Assembly: GCA_949126835.1 (NCBI GenBank)
Contig: OX421497.1
Location: forward strand, 18,162,409-18,226,408
Reading direction: 5' to 3'
Length of the DNA stretch: 64,000 nucleotides
Source: Anisus vortex
Taxonomy: Eukaryota; Mollusca; Gastropoda; Planorbidae
How positions within the stretch are numbered: position 1 is the stretch's first letter; each line of letters begins with the position of its first letter. The notes beneath the pieces were generated by a model. That model saw nothing but the letters and a program-made list of their open reading frames with translations, ran no database searches and had not been told where the DNA came from. Positions 24,601-33,965 of the stretch are shown one piece after another. The position numbers and the translations under genes were made by a program.

Positions 24601-25034
24601 TATCGACCCGTTAACTTCGATTTCGTATCCCGGGTCAATATAGAATTGCACCCCAATTAAAGTCGAATTGAAGACGGTGAATTTTTAGTTGTGTTTAGTT
24701 AAAAAATTGAGATGGCTCACCTTTTCTCCGGTAGTCATGTGCATGCCTTCTTTGACCTTGGCAAAACTACCAACGCCAAGTGTTCGTCCAAGCAGGTAAC
24801 TACCAACTCTTTTAGAGTGGACAAATGACTTGATCAATTCTTTCTTTACCTGGAGACAATAGGATTTGATTTAATGAGCATTTTTTAAATTCAACCTTTA
24901 GAGCAAAGGTAATAGGCCACATTGATGAAATACATAAGCCAGACATTAAGACTATAATTTACCTGTGTTACTTCCTCAGGCAAATTATGTAATTGATACA
25001 TGTTTTCATCTGGTGCTGTCATGTTTGGTATCAT
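10147..25034 (-). CDS. HUNK: HUNK-family Ser/Thr protein kinase, complete, 12 coding exons, 818 aa
   Basis: This is an AMPK-related protein kinase. Exons in order: 25034-24963, 24849-24721, 19043-18874, 17457-17335, 17204-17149, 16197-16044, 14996-14869, 14703-14611, 13615-13469, 13016-12892, 11809-11638, 11234-10147. They total 2,457 nt with all split codons resolving. Kinase features by residue: Gly loop LGVGSFAKV ~48-56, VAIK Lys71, helix-C Glu91, HRDLKIEN 164-171 with Asp166, Lys168 and Asn171, DFG 184-186, T-loop Thr208, APE 217-219, and GLPFTVEPF, a HUNK hallmark. A UBA-like segment ([16 protein letters not shown] and following) spans ~326-375. The tail ends in a basic [10 protein letters not shown] motif resembling the human C-terminus. 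Human HUNK is shorter (about 714 aa); the excess is in the Ser/Lys-rich tail. The ATG at 25034-25032 is inferred as the first in-frame Met; a non-coding 5' exon is likely upstream. Catalytic residues are intact. Confidence 0.93.
11638..11809 (-). CDS. HUNK: HUNK exon 11
   Basis: The acceptor is tggtttcag and the donor gtaagt. It encodes 57 codons of Ser/Thr/Gln-rich sequence ([20 protein letters not shown] and onward) with one base left over for exon 12. It has no recognisable domain; the phase fits. Confidence 0.88.
11855..12272. mobile_element. TA-flanked DNA transposon, 418 bp, non-autonomous
   Basis: The left end is CCGTATATACTCGCGTATAA and the inverted right end CTGTATAAGTCGCACCGG, each next to TA. 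AGTCGCAC / GTGCGACT motifs recur inside. It lies in the HUNK intron between exons 10 and 11. A TA duplication points to Tc1/mariner in the broad sense; the family is not certain. Confidence 0.7.
12521..12603. repeat. 41-bp tandem duplication containing GTAGGCCTAC
   Basis: Two copies of actacgttctatctctgt followed by the 10-bp palindrome GTAGGCCTAC, within a HUNK intron. Confidence 0.9.
12892..13016 (-). CDS. HUNK: HUNK exon 10
   Basis: The acceptor is attcttttag and the donor gttagt. It encodes [19 protein letters not shown] and continues through DDRMLHLQ, ending on a full codon. It aligns with the AIYFLLNKKLERY region of human HUNK. Confidence 0.9.
13469..13615 (-). CDS. HUNK: HUNK exon 9 (UBA-like segment)
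   Basis: The acceptor is taaaacag and the donor is gtaagt. It encodes [14 protein letters not shown], then [20 protein letters not shown]. Human HUNK has the similar DLSPSVVLHMTEKLGY at the same place. Confidence 0.92.
14268..14455. repeat. Intronic direct repeat, copy 1
   Basis: It begins AACCTTGTATTTTGTTTACT and ends near TTGGTGATCAATATTGTTA. It matches 15306-15476 in the same orientation at roughly 85% by eye. The pair brackets HUNK exons 7 and 8. Confidence 0.85.
14515..14627 (-). repeat. 57-bp tandem duplication copying the exon 8 splice donor
   Basis: The 3' end of HUNK exon 8 (GGTTAGCTTCAG on the minus strand) with its donor and about 40 bp of intron is repeated 57 bp downstream. The real donor is CAG|gtaact at 14611/14610 and the copy is CAG|gtagct at 14554/14553. 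Confidence 0.9.
14611..14703 (-). CDS. HUNK: HUNK exon 8 (end of kinase domain)
   Basis: The acceptor is ttctaaccag and the donor is gtaact. It encodes [19 protein letters not shown] and [10 protein letters not shown]. Its 3' end and donor are copied 57 bp downstream in the intron; see the separate entry. Confidence 0.92.
14869..14996 (-). CDS. HUNK: HUNK exon 7 ([13 protein letters not shown])
   Basis: The acceptor is gctgtttcag and the donor is gtcagt. It encodes (I)[19 protein letters not shown], then [16 protein letters not shown]. This block is close to human HUNK and is the main reason for choosing HUNK over other AMPK-related kinases. Confidence 0.93.
15086..15137 (+). mobile_element. 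SINE/LINE tail fragment
   Basis: GCAATAATCTTCTTTATAGA followed by aggagtgtctgtaatgt is the same tail found at the end of the SINE at 32910-33086 and, inverted, at 33421 and 41656. Only the tail is present, probably a 5'-truncated insertion. Confidence 0.65.
15306..15476. repeat. Intronic direct repeat, copy 2
   Basis: Partner of 14268-14455. It begins AACCTTGTATTTTGCTTACT and ends TTGGTGATCAATATTGTTA. It has several small deletions relative to copy 1. Confidence 0.85.
16044..16197 (-). CDS. HUNK: HUNK exon 6 (DFG to APE)
   Basis: The acceptor is tttaaacag and the donor gtgagt. It encodes (D)[15 protein letters not shown], then [14 protein letters not shown] and GLQVDLWS. The activation segment carries the usual Thr and the CGSPxYAAPE block. 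Confidence 0.93.
17149..17204 (-). CDS. HUNK: HUNK exon 5 (RDLKIEN)
   Basis: This is a 56-nt exon with acceptor actttccag and donor gtaagg. It encodes (R)[18 protein letters not shown] with the DFG Asp codon split. It is too short to be found by ORF length and is supported by perfect phase on both sides. Confidence 0.93.
17335..17457 (-). CDS. HUNK: HUNK exon 4 (hinge to catalytic loop)
   Basis: The acceptor is tttcacag and the donor is gtatta. It encodes [19 protein letters not shown], then [19 protein letters not shown]. The catalytic Arg codon is split with exon 5. Confidence 0.93.
18238..18634. repeat. 27-bp minisatellite followed by (AT)n
   Basis: About 13 copies of a unit containing TTTATATACATAGCTGGTG, running into an (AT)n tract at 18597-18634. 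The period is a multiple of three, so open frames appear on both strands; they are not genes. It lies in HUNK intron 3, just downstream of exon 3. Confidence 0.95.
18874..19043 (-). CDS. HUNK: HUNK exon 3 (VAIK lysine, helix C)
   Basis: The acceptor is tgtgtag and the donor gtgaat. It encodes [37 protein letters not shown] and the hinge YYLVTELC. It is 170 nt and leaves two bases of a split Arg codon. Confidence 0.93.
19353..19460 (-). mobile_element. LINE 3' tail with (TCTTA)n end
   Basis: On the minus strand the sequence ends ATTGGATCAATAAAGCAATC followed by ttatcttatcttat. The same signature closes the RT fragment at 23268-24110. No coding part was recognised here. It is in HUNK intron 2. 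Confidence 0.6.
21172..22777 (+). mobile_element. hAT transposon, 1,606 bp, with transposase remnants
   Basis: The termini are CAGCGATGGCGAACCTATGG and, inverted, CAGTGATGGCGAACTTTTG. Perfect 8-bp target duplications gtataggc flank it (21164-21171, 22778-22785). It carries hAT transposase fragments on the plus strand. It sits in HUNK intron 2, in the opposite orientation to the gene. Confidence 0.95.
21329..22457 (+). pseudogene. hAT-family transposase, broken
   Basis: There are three blocks. At 21329-21467 an N-terminal fragment ([17 protein letters not shown], then [18 protein letters not shown]) ends in a stop. At 21770-22174 lies a central block ([33 protein letters not shown]). At 22194-22457 lies the C-terminal dimerisation domain ([20 protein letters not shown]). 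The blocks are in different frames with material missing between them, so no full-length protein can be made. It resembles the ZBED/GTF2IRD2-type branch of hAT proteins; that subgroup assignment is tentative. Confidence 0.85.
22955..23210 (-). mobile_element. tRNA-derived SINE, family 1, best-preserved copy
   Basis: Read on the minus strand: head tggcacggtggctgtgtggc (A box region), a perfect B box GGTTCGAATCC, and a body with gctggccacacaatca and gaaattggtgaacgctgc. The body aligns with 31988-32218. Confidence 0.85.
23268..24110 (+). pseudogene. Non-LTR retrotransposon RT fragment with (TTATCT)n tail
   Basis: Conceptual translation gives [17 protein letters not shown] (RT palm), then after a deletion [14 protein letters not shown] with the catalytic YADD, and then [14 protein letters not shown]. 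There are stops in between. The 3' end is GGATCAATAAAACAAT and ttatcttatcttag. The motif set is that of CR1/L2-type elements in a broad sense. It is inside HUNK intron 2. Confidence 0.75.
24721..24849 (-). CDS. HUNK: HUNK exon 2 (glycine loop)
   Basis: The acceptor is tctccag and the donor gtgagc. It encodes 43 full codons including [20 protein letters not shown]. The HxKRVG lead-in and GxGSFAKV loop match human HUNK. Confidence 0.93.
24963..25034 (-). CDS. HUNK: HUNK exon 1 (start codon)
   Basis: It encodes [20 protein letters not shown] and four more residues, then donor gtaaat. Bases just upstream (ctagtaATG) give an in-frame TAG two codons before the ATG, which supports this start unless a splice acceptor lies in between. 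A second Met is four codons downstream. Confidence 0.75.
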
Positions 25035-27618
25035 TACTAGAAATAATTGTCAGCATTAGCTAGGAGCACTGAGTAACTGTTGTATTTCTACTTCAGTCTT
25101 GTGTTGTTTTAATGTATTCTGCATGAATGAAAGAAATTGTTATCATTTTACTCAAGTTTTGCCTTTTATTCTTTAAACTATTTTAGGCCTTTATGTTAAG
25201 TAATCGTAGATACAATGAATCATTTAACTAGCTTCTATGGTTAGCTTTATGTTATACAATACTATATAGAACTTTGTCTGTCTAACTAGCAGTGCTACTA
25301 AAAAAAATCAATCCAAGTATATTTCCTTGCATATTATCATGTAACAAGTTAATACAAATTTAATAGGTTTCTGGTTTTAAAATTCATTAAACAATATAGA
25401 AAGCCTACAATTGAACAAAGTATTATCTATGTATATCTGTGTTATAAAGTCTTGAACTTTGCAAGCCTACTGATACATTAGTATGAATGTTTACTGATGT
25501 CCTGAGATGCCACCATAGCAAGAGTATCAGGAATACAGATGTCTTTTACTCTTAAGCAAATAATTTACAATTTGTATCCTTGGGTTTTCACAGTCACTTC
25601 TTGATTACTAAATTAATGAGTCCTCAAGTAAATGATACGAATAAGAGATTATTACGGTTACACACTACTATAAACAGAGAGTCTTTATACAAGATTATGC
25701 AAACATTAGTCTATGCTATTAATGCACTTATCAATCATGTAAATAACTATCTCCACAGGGAAATTTTGAAAACGTTAAGACTCCAGTCTATAGCACTGTG
25801 ATGGTAGGCTTAGAGTCAATAGTTTTAAAATAAAAGAGAACAAGTCAGTAGACAATCACATTATTTAAACGGCCAATGTTATTATCTGAGAAAGCATGTA
25901 AACTATGCCTTATTATACATTTAAATTTAAATAGCTTTATAGAGTCCATTTATTCAAGGGAAACAATCGTGCTAACACAAAGGTAAAATGTATTTTAAAT
26001 GGAGTTTTTTGCTAAATAATTATTGCAGTAGTAAGCTAACCGTCTTGCGATCACTATGGAGATAATGATGATGATGATGATGAAGCTATATATAACAGAA
26101 TGCTGATTGTGGTGGTATTGTTAAAGTGCTCTTACAATTGCCTGGTTTAAAGCTGTTGTTTTTTTTTCTCTAGATATTGAGATTGGTTCACATAATTTAC
26201 GAGAGTTGTAAGTCTACCTGATTCATACATAACATGTTGTAACCTTTAAAAGAAACTCCCTAGGTCTAGCTAGTCCTGATAGAAATCAATATCATAGAAC
26301 TTTACGACTAGCCCAGATAAAACTACAGAAGCCTAAGTTTAACCCTGGTAGGCTTAACATTTTCAAATGTTTAAAATTGAAACATTTTTTTCAGTAATAA
26401 ATGGATAAAAAGTAATAAGCTCATAGATATTATTATATTGAATAGTTGTATGAAGAAATGATAAATACAGATGAATTTAAGTTTTAGAATTATTGCCAAT
26501 GATCAGTAATTTACTCACAAAATATAATAGTCCAAGACGAACAGTTTTGCAACAATCACATCAGTACGAAACTCTAAATGGTCTTACTGACCACTGGTCT
26601 TGGCCTTTTATAATCGGACCCGCGATCAAAATCTTTTTTTGGTTTGGTTAGTTTAGCATTCTATTTAAAGAAGAAACTAGACCAGAAAATAGTCCAAGTC
26701 GGGAAAGTGTTGAGCTAAAAGAGAACCTTCTGTGCCTTCGATGCCACAAATAGTGAACAACAACACGGAAATAATTAGGTTGCAGTATTTCAACCTCAAA
26801 ATCAAACATTTTTGGCTTCAGAGTGATCCAAAAATACTGTCCCTTTGTTTCCTAAAATAGACCTAATGGCAGGTATGCAAAGAGGGCGGGCCCTTTCCAA
26901 AACAGAGAGGGAAACAATGCACATTGTGTTAGGCGTAATAGGCGGGCCATTGTTTGTTTCCATTTTAGGTGAACCAACATTGAACGCATAAAATACAAAC
27001 CACTGTGAGAAAATGAACAAGACTAAAAGCAGTAGTTTTGCATGGTATTGAAGAGATTTCTTTCCAACTCCCCAATGTAGCCTACTGTTTAACAACTTCA
27101 CCTTATAAAGACATATTTGGTTATAAATATTATTTTCACAGAATTCAATGATCTATTTTAATAACATTATAATAGTTCCATTTAAAAAAAAAAAAAATTA
27201 GTTTTGGTTCTATTTCTTCACAACATGTGTCACTGTCTAAAAAGACTCTCATTCAAACCACATTACGAGATTTATAAATAGATTTATAATGAAAAGACAA
27301 TTCAATTTACCGTTCAATTCTACTTCATATTTTATTTTTAGTAAAGCATTTTCGTGTTCGACATTTTTCATGATATGTTTTAGCATCTGTGTTTTTTTTT
27401 CTTATCCCCAGGTGTTATACACATTACACAAAATATTGTACTCTTTTTATTTTGTACTAATTTATTAGTCCTACCAATGCACAACTAATTTGTTTGCCAA
27501 CCTTTATTAATAATAATATAGTTGTGTAAATATTTCAAATGTATTCAGTGACTCCATTATTATATGAGTGATTGTCATGTACAATGTAATAAGTAACGTT
27601 ATGTTTGGTGTTTACATA
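25035..27618. other. Upstream region of HUNK, no gene seen
   Basis: It contains a short (GAT)n run at 26064-26082 and two GC-box-like motifs (listed separately). A 5' untranslated exon of HUNK would be expected here but cannot be located by eye. Confidence 0.4.
26870..26960 (-). promoter_or_regulatory. Candidate HUNK promoter region (GC boxes)
   Basis: GGGCGG-type motifs at 26884-26889 and 26940-26947 stand out in otherwise AT-rich DNA, 1.9 kb upstream of the first HUNK coding exon. No TATA box or start site was established. Inference only. Confidence 0.25.
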
Positions 27619-27626
27619 GAGTAGAA

Positions 27627-29739
27627 AAGCGGTTGGCAACCTAAGGCACGCGTGTCAAACTTGGCACGCAGAACGATTTTCAGTGGCACGCGAGAGACCT
27701 CCAAGAATATTTGTTTATGTAAGTGAAAACTTCGTAAGTCATCATAATTAATGGGTGTTGCGTGGTGAACTACATGGAAATCACACTGGACGTCAATGTT
27801 TTAGTTCAGAAATGTTTGTATGCAAAGCTCTAATCATTGGGGTTGCTATCTGTGATTGAATCTATTGTTAAGATAGTCAATTTTCTAGTTTCTGAATTTT
27901 CACGTCACTTCTAGAAGAAGGTGATACGGATTATAGGTAAAGTCTTGGATAGATCCATTTTTTACTGGAAGCCATTAAGGTATATCTTCTTCTTCTATCC
28001 CATAACCCGAGTGAGGGTCATTGGAGCACCATTTTTTGATAGTTGGATGATTTTAAGCCATTCGTCTCGGTCACGCGCCGCCTCTGGGAGTCTGCAAGAG
28101 ACAAGCCGGTCCACTCCTTGATGTCAGCATCCCATCGTCTCTTCGGCCTGCCTCTCTTTCTTCCACCCCGCACTGTGCCCTTCAGGATGGTTTTCGCCAG
28201 GCCTTCGGATCTTGCCATATGCCCGTACCATCTGAGTTTTCTGGATTAAATGGCGCTGAGTAGATCCTCGTGAGGGCCGATGACGTTGGTGATTCGCTCA
28301 CGTACAACCTCATTTGTAACTCGATCTTTGTAGGAGATGTTTACAATTTTACGTAGGCATCTCATTTCCAGGGCTCTGATTCTTTTCTGGAGATCTGCTG
28401 TAAGTGTCCATGTTTCACAGCCGTACATAAAAACTGCCATTGCCAGGAAGCGCATCAGTCGAATCTTTGAGTAAAGTGAGATTGTCTTGCTTCGCCAGAT
28501 GTTTTTTAGCTTGCAAAGTGCAGCAGTAGTCTGGGCTATTCTTGCAAGAATTTATGGCTTGGATCCTACATCGGATATTATGGATCCCAGATATTTGAAG
28601 GAGGAGACTTTCTCGAGCCTCTGACCGCCCACTTGTACTACGGACTCAAACTCTACGTATGCCATAGCTTTGGTCTTTTCAGCTTTGATTTCCATGCCAT
28701 ACGCCGTTGATATTTTCTCTAGTTTGGCTGTTTGAAGAACTTTGAACTCCCTCAGTTCATCTTCACTGCCAGCTAAGCCATCTATGTCATCGGCAAAGCG
28801 AAGATTGGTGACTGGTCTCCCACCGATGCTGTCCCGACATGGTCATCCAGTGCATCAGTCATGATCCTTTCTAGGTAAATATTGAAGAGTGTTGGGGAGA
28901 GTAGGCACCTTTGAGGCACGCCAATGATAGATCCATTTTTAGACTGGAAGTAATTAAGATATATATTAATGAAAGAAAACAAAACATTTCCGGTATTGAA
29001 TGAGGAGAACTGACTGTTGAAGCCGATGTTTCTGAATGACATGGCGACACGTTTCAGTGAATTGAACTTGCATACATAAGGACGGGGTCGAAAAGCACTT
29101 GAAGTGTTGGAGCACTGGAATGTATTTGCATTGGACATATCTTGCCGTGTAATTAATTTCAAACATTTAACTCTTTCCCTAATTTAAGGCAAACTAAGAT
29201 AGATGAGCGTTTTCAGAAGTACACTAATTATATTAAAACAATTAACTAATTTGGCATCACAAACATCAAATTTGGAGAATTTAATTGAAGGGAGATAATT
29301 AACCCGTTTTCTTTGCATTAATATTTCTAATTTTTTTTTTTATTTCCTTTTAAAAAAAATAAAAGGCTTACAATTTATGTTTAAAATAGTTGAAAATTAT
29401 ATAAACATTATATGACTTAAGAATGTATATGTACATTTGTAAACATTACATTAACTACCCTGTTTGTATGATTACTACTTATTTCTCCCGCTTAATTGTA
29501 TGTGCATAGATTATAACATATTCTAGAATTGTGTATTAGCTATGAATGGATTTTTAAAAAAAAGATGATAATAACAAACAGGTTAATTCGTTATTAAATT
29601 TTAAACTCTATATAGATTTCCTCTATAACGCTCCTTTTCTTTTGGTCTTGGTCCTGCTACGGCATTAAATAATTTGTCCTATAAAAATAATTAGAAATCC
29701 TAGTCTAGCACACTATATGCAAAAGGTTGCCGACCCCTG
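27627..29739. mobile_element. hAT element interrupted by a LINE
   Basis: The left end reads (c)agcggttggcaacctaa and the inverted right end CAGGGGTCGGCAACCTTTTG. Imperfect 8-bp flanks gagtagaa / aactagaa (6 of 8) are at 27619-27626 and 29740-29747. The interior is homologous to 34267-35600 and to 45400-45660. The reading frames are dead. Confidence 0.75.
27985..28926 (-). pseudogene. 5'-truncated LINE (RT and C-terminal region), inserted in the hAT element
   Basis: On the minus strand: GVPQRCLLSPTLFNIYLERI, then, across frameshifts, YGCETWTLTADLQKRIRALE and GGRKRGRPKRRWDADIKEWT. The 3' end is a (GAAGAA)n tail. A ~38-bp target-site repeat (gatagatccatttttnactg and following) is present before 27985 and after 28926. 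It is the same family as the copy at 50423. Confidence 0.85.
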
Positions 29740-29747
29740 AACTAGAA

Positions 29748-30477
29748 TATAGTCTACTCTGTTTAACTAATGCTATACTCTACTAGCGATTGTATAAGCC
29801 ACATAATTTAATTAGTTCAAAATATAAAATAGCATTAAAAAAACAACAACAATAAATGACGTATCACAGTCATGTTTAATTAGTAGTACAATGCATTGGT
29901 CACTAGAGTGCGGAATAGAAAAAGAAATTCAATTGAAGTGCAAGATAATCCTGCGCTGATCTCATTGGCCAATGTTGCCCTTGACAAGTTGCTTTTATTA
30001 GACTGGACAGTGACTGAATTTAGCTTTGGGAAGTTGAAGAAGTTCAACATATCTGTTCACCAGAAACTAAAATAGTCCCGGCCTTAGTATCTTCTTTTAG
30101 TATAAGCTTATTTATAGAAATCTCGGAAACGTCCAAATTGTACTAGTTATTAGGTGCAACATCTGTTTGTGAGAGGTCTAAATGTCGAGTTATATGGCTT
30201 TATTTTTGTAGATTAATCTACTTGTGTTGTAGATTAAGTATTTGTAATATAGATTATTGTATTAGTGTTTAAGGGTTGGACAAGCAAATGAAACTTCGTC
30301 GTCGGCTTAAGCTTAAAACTCTTGTTGTATGTTATAAATATTATGAGTAGTAATGCATTCTTTTGATCCCATGGTATTTGTAATCAACTTATCCTTACAT
30401 TGAGGACTTTTTCCTCTGGTATAGCGCGGTCTCCACAGTATAATGAAGAAGAAGATTAATGTATTAGTTTTTATAGA
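29748..30477. other. No feature recognised
   Basis: AT-rich sequence with no coding signal or repeat. Confidence 0.4.
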
Positions 30478-30673
30478 ATAATGCAAGAATGATGTATAAA
30501 ATTGTGGATTAATGCAAGACAGATGTATAAAATTGTGGATTAATGCAAGACAGATGTATAAAATTGTGGATTAATGCAAGACAGATGTATAAGATTGTGG
30601 ATTAATGCAAGACAGATGTATAAAATTGTGGATTAATGCAAGACAGATGTATAAAATTGTGGATTAATGCAAG
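30478..30673. repeat. 31-bp minisatellite, ~6 copies
   Basis: Unit ATTAATGCAAGACAGATGTA plus taaaattgtgg. Copies are nearly identical. Confidence 0.95.
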
Positions 30674-30787
30674 TGTTAGGTTGTAGAATTATTGTATTTC
30701 TCTTTTATTGTCATGCAATACAAATTTTCTAGGCTATAGGCCTACACATTTGTGGAAATCACCAAGGCATGTGATACCAAATTATAA

Positions 30788-31212
30788 TGGCCGAATTCGG
30801 ATGCCCAGATACTTTCATTGAAATGGTAATACAACTTCACAACGGCATGTTTGCTATAGTTTATGAACAGGGCACCTACTCTGAACCCTTTTTGCAGTGA
30901 CAAATGGTGTGAAGCAAGCATGTGTCTTAGCCTTTACCCTCTTCAGCCTCATGTTCTCCGCCGTGCTGATGGAAGCGTTCAGGGACAGTGATGGGAGAAT
31001 TTAAGATCTGCTACCATTTTGATAAGAGTTCCTTAATCCAAGGAGGTTCCAGTCTAGATCTCAAACCCGTTCAGACAATATGGAACTTTCTGTTCGCGCA
31101 TGACTGCGCAGACATGAAGCACCTCATGAAACTATTCTCTACGGCATGCACGAGCTTTGGTCTCACTATCTCCACCCAAAAAAACGGAAATTCTGCACCA
31201 ACTTGCCCGTAG
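30788..31212 (+). pseudogene. LINE reverse-transcriptase fragment, second family
   Basis: Conceptual translation starts MAEFGCPDTFIEMVIQLHNG. After a frame change come a VTNGVKQ-like stretch, LFSLMFSA-type sequence and finally NFLFAHDCADMKHL with FGLTISTQK. The canonical FADDCA box reads FAHDCA. It is truncated at both ends. Confidence 0.75.
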
Positions 31213-31309
31213 TGCCCTTGTCGTGGCATCGGAAACTGAACAAATAGCTTTATAGACCAAAAATGACTCTTTTAAAAGTTAGTTATTTTACCTTTAAAGC
31301 GCTTAAAAG

Positions 31310-31401
31310 CATTGTATTTAGTAGGCCTGTTATCTAGACATTGTATACAGTAAGCCTGTTATCTAGACATTGTATACAGCAGGCCTGTTATCTAGACATT
31401 G
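31310..31401. repeat. 29-bp repeat, 3 copies
   Basis: Unit CCTGTTATCTAGACATTGTA plus tacagtagg. Confidence 0.9.
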
Positions 31402-31597
31402 TTAGCAATTAACCCATCAAGTGGTTTCTATTTTCTTCCTTTGTAAGTCAATAAAGTCATGAATACGTCTAAAGTCTAAATGTAAGAGTAAGCCTAAAAG
31501 TCATCAGTTATGAGTTATGTAGGCTATAGTAAGTAAATCCAATGAGTAAAGACTTCTAAAATGTAAGTAATATTAAACAAATCACGCGCAGTACCTC

Positions 31598-31773
31598 TTA
31601 TAATCAGCCGTATATAAGGAAAGGCTAAAAAAACTTAGCAGCTAAACCCGGTCAAAAATGGCAAAACGATATATTATGTAAAAAGTTATAATCAGCCGTA
31701 TATAAGGAAAGGCTAAAAAAACTTAGCAGCTAAACCCGGTCAAAAATGGCAAAACGATATATTATGTAAAAAG
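31598..31773. repeat. 88-bp perfect tandem duplication
   Basis: Two essentially identical copies starting TTATAATCAGCCGTATATAA, so a recent event. Confidence 0.95.
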
Positions 31774-31987
31774 TTATAATCAATGTTAATATTTCAACTT
31801 TGCTAATCTCACCTTTATATGTATAGGCCTAAAGCTTCTTTCAAATCAACCTACGTTTGTTTAAATATGTTAAAACCCTTGAATGAGAAAAAAAAGCGTT
31901 TCTTAAATTTCTTAATTTGAACTAATGAAACAAGTTTGATAATAAACATTATTAAATATTCTCCATTTATTTTGTAGAATAGGCTCA

Positions 31988-32218
31988 GTGTAGGCAAAGT
32001 GGTTCAGTGGTAGCGCGGTCAAATGGTCATACTGAAGATCTCGGGTAAAATCCCGTTGGAGCGCAAAGACTGGAGGAAAGTTACTTAGTCTACCCAGCGC
32101 ACAAGTCACTGGGTATTTTGCTGGCCACACAATTCCCTTAATGCATTGACTACGAAATTGGTCAACGCTGCCTTACTAGCCCAAAGTAACCATGAGCTGA
32201 AAAAGATACTTTACTTTG
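31988..32218 (+). mobile_element. tRNA-derived SINE, family 1
   Basis: A box tggttcagtggtagcgcg, a degenerate B box ggtaaaatccc, and a body with gctggccacacaattcc and gaaattggtcaacgctgcc matching the minus-strand copy at 22955-23210. Confidence 0.8.
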
Positions 32219-32909
32219 TTACCTACGTTATCCGAATCCTAACATAAATTGTGGCCTGTCCTAATGTAGATTATATCATAGAACATGTGTATTAAGTATT
32301 AACCTCCAACCAACATATAGCCAACATATAGCCGACATATAGGGTCTACATTTAATTGGACAAATGCATTTGAAAACACATCCTATAATAATGTATATAA
32401 AATAACTTAAAAAACTTTTCATACGTCAAAAAATTGGATTTACTCTATCATGTTTAACTGTATAGAATTCTGGAGTTCATGTATACATTACAATACATTA
32501 CGTAGTACATTTCAAACATTGAGTCATCATTACTGTACATTTCAACAAAGTTTTTTTTCTAGTTTTCTAGCCTAGCTTTACATTAGCCTACATCAATGTG
32601 AAGTACTTTGGGTACAAAGATCAAACAAAGATCATGTGGCATTCAGTGTTTACTTTGGACATTGATTGGCATTACCCCAATGTAAACTAAAGTATTAGTT
32701 TATACCGTAGGCTACACGTTTTCTCTGGGCCACACCTGAAAACATAATGAGTTTCAAGAGCCGAGTAGATTTGTTTGTCAATGGTCCTAATCTGTTAGAC
32801 TATGTCCTGAATAGAAAGTCTCAAAATGACAAAACCTACACATGTAAGCAAGACTATCTATTGATAAGCGTTTGCTTGTAGACCAACTCTGTTATTGTAC
32901 ACAATAGGT
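32219..32909. other. No feature recognised
   Basis: AT-rich, with a short direct repeat (ccaacatatag) near 32312. No gene. Confidence 0.4.
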
Positions 32910-33086
32910 AGATGTGAAGCCGACTGGTCCAGCGGTTAGTTCGCCGGACTGTCATCCAAAAACCAACTGACAGGTCGCGGGTTCTAGCCCTGCCACCGAC
33001 GGATCCCTGTCGCCCTGCAGGAGTTTTGGCCCTAGTGGACGTAATAATCTTCTATCTAGAAGGAACGTCTGTAAACTTATAAGATA
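32910..33086 (+). mobile_element. tRNA-derived SINE, family 2, with LINE-like tail
   Basis: A box ctggtccagcggttagttc, B box gcgggttctagccctgc, then a tail gtaataatcttctatctaga and aggaacgtctgtaaac. The tail matches, inverted, the dispersed repeat at 33421 and 41656. Confidence 0.8.
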
Positions 33087-33420
33087 TACATGGCCCTCAC
33101 AAGCCTATTTAGCGTCCCAGGGCATAAGTTTTAGCGACGCCCCCTTGCATACTGTAACTGCTTTGTTTAGTGTCTGCGCTTAGTTATTATGATTAAAGAA
33201 ATGTTAAAATGCATTTTTTTATTAAGAATATTCTAGATGAGCCAATCTTTAGTGAAACCTTTGTGAGCTTATTAAAAGTGAAACATTCATTTTGTATAAA
33301 ACATTTTGAGTGTAAATAAATAAGAAGTTAACTTCTACTATCTTTATTTATTATTCCTTTTGTTCACAATTTGTGGTTCAAATTCTCAAGTTTCAACTCT
33401 TCTAAAATTTTTGGTATGAA

Positions 33421-33620
33421 CTTATCTTATCTTAGAGGCCTACATTACAGACGCTCCTTCTATACAGAAGATTATTGCGTCCTACGCTCTCATTCGTGGT
33501 CCGAGTCTAGTATTGCATATTTATTATTGTTTTAAATGATGTTAAGTTACTGGTTTTCCTGGTTTGTTCAGGCAACCCATTCCATACCCTAATACCACTC
33601 GGGAAGAAAGAATATATTTG
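33421..33620 (-). mobile_element. Dispersed repeat (probable LINE 3' end), copy 1
   Basis: It shares ~170 bp with 41655-41855: ttatcttatctta, cattacagacgctccttcta, gaagattattgcgtcctacg and ttcaggcaacccattccat. Read on the minus strand it ends in a (TAAGA)n tail, the usual end of a target-primed insertion. Confidence 0.7.
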
Positions 33621-33965
33621 CCGCCCCCTCTGCCCTCCCCTATGTGAGGGCACTGTAGATATGTCTTAGAATGACACTTTTTATAGTGGGAAGGTAGATA
33701 TGATGGATGGCTGAGAGAAATAGGCGGATACGACATATGTCCCCGGACGCCAAGGTAAAGGGTCGCCAAAATGCGTCTTACAACGTTATATTGAGACAAA
33801 TGTGATTGAACGGAGAGGGGGACGAGAACGCCAATTTATAGTTCGTCATGGGGCGAAAAATATCTTTACTTCGCCTTTGCGGAGATGGGGGGGATCAGGT
33901 GGCGTAAGAAATCCAAAATTTTTTGTTTGTATTCATGCAGAATAAATAAACTGTCACAAACATAG

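Noticed and set aside
32910..32995. Functional tRNA gene
   Set aside because: Internal A and B boxes are present but the acceptor and anticodon stems do not pair and a LINE-like tail follows; a SINE fits better.
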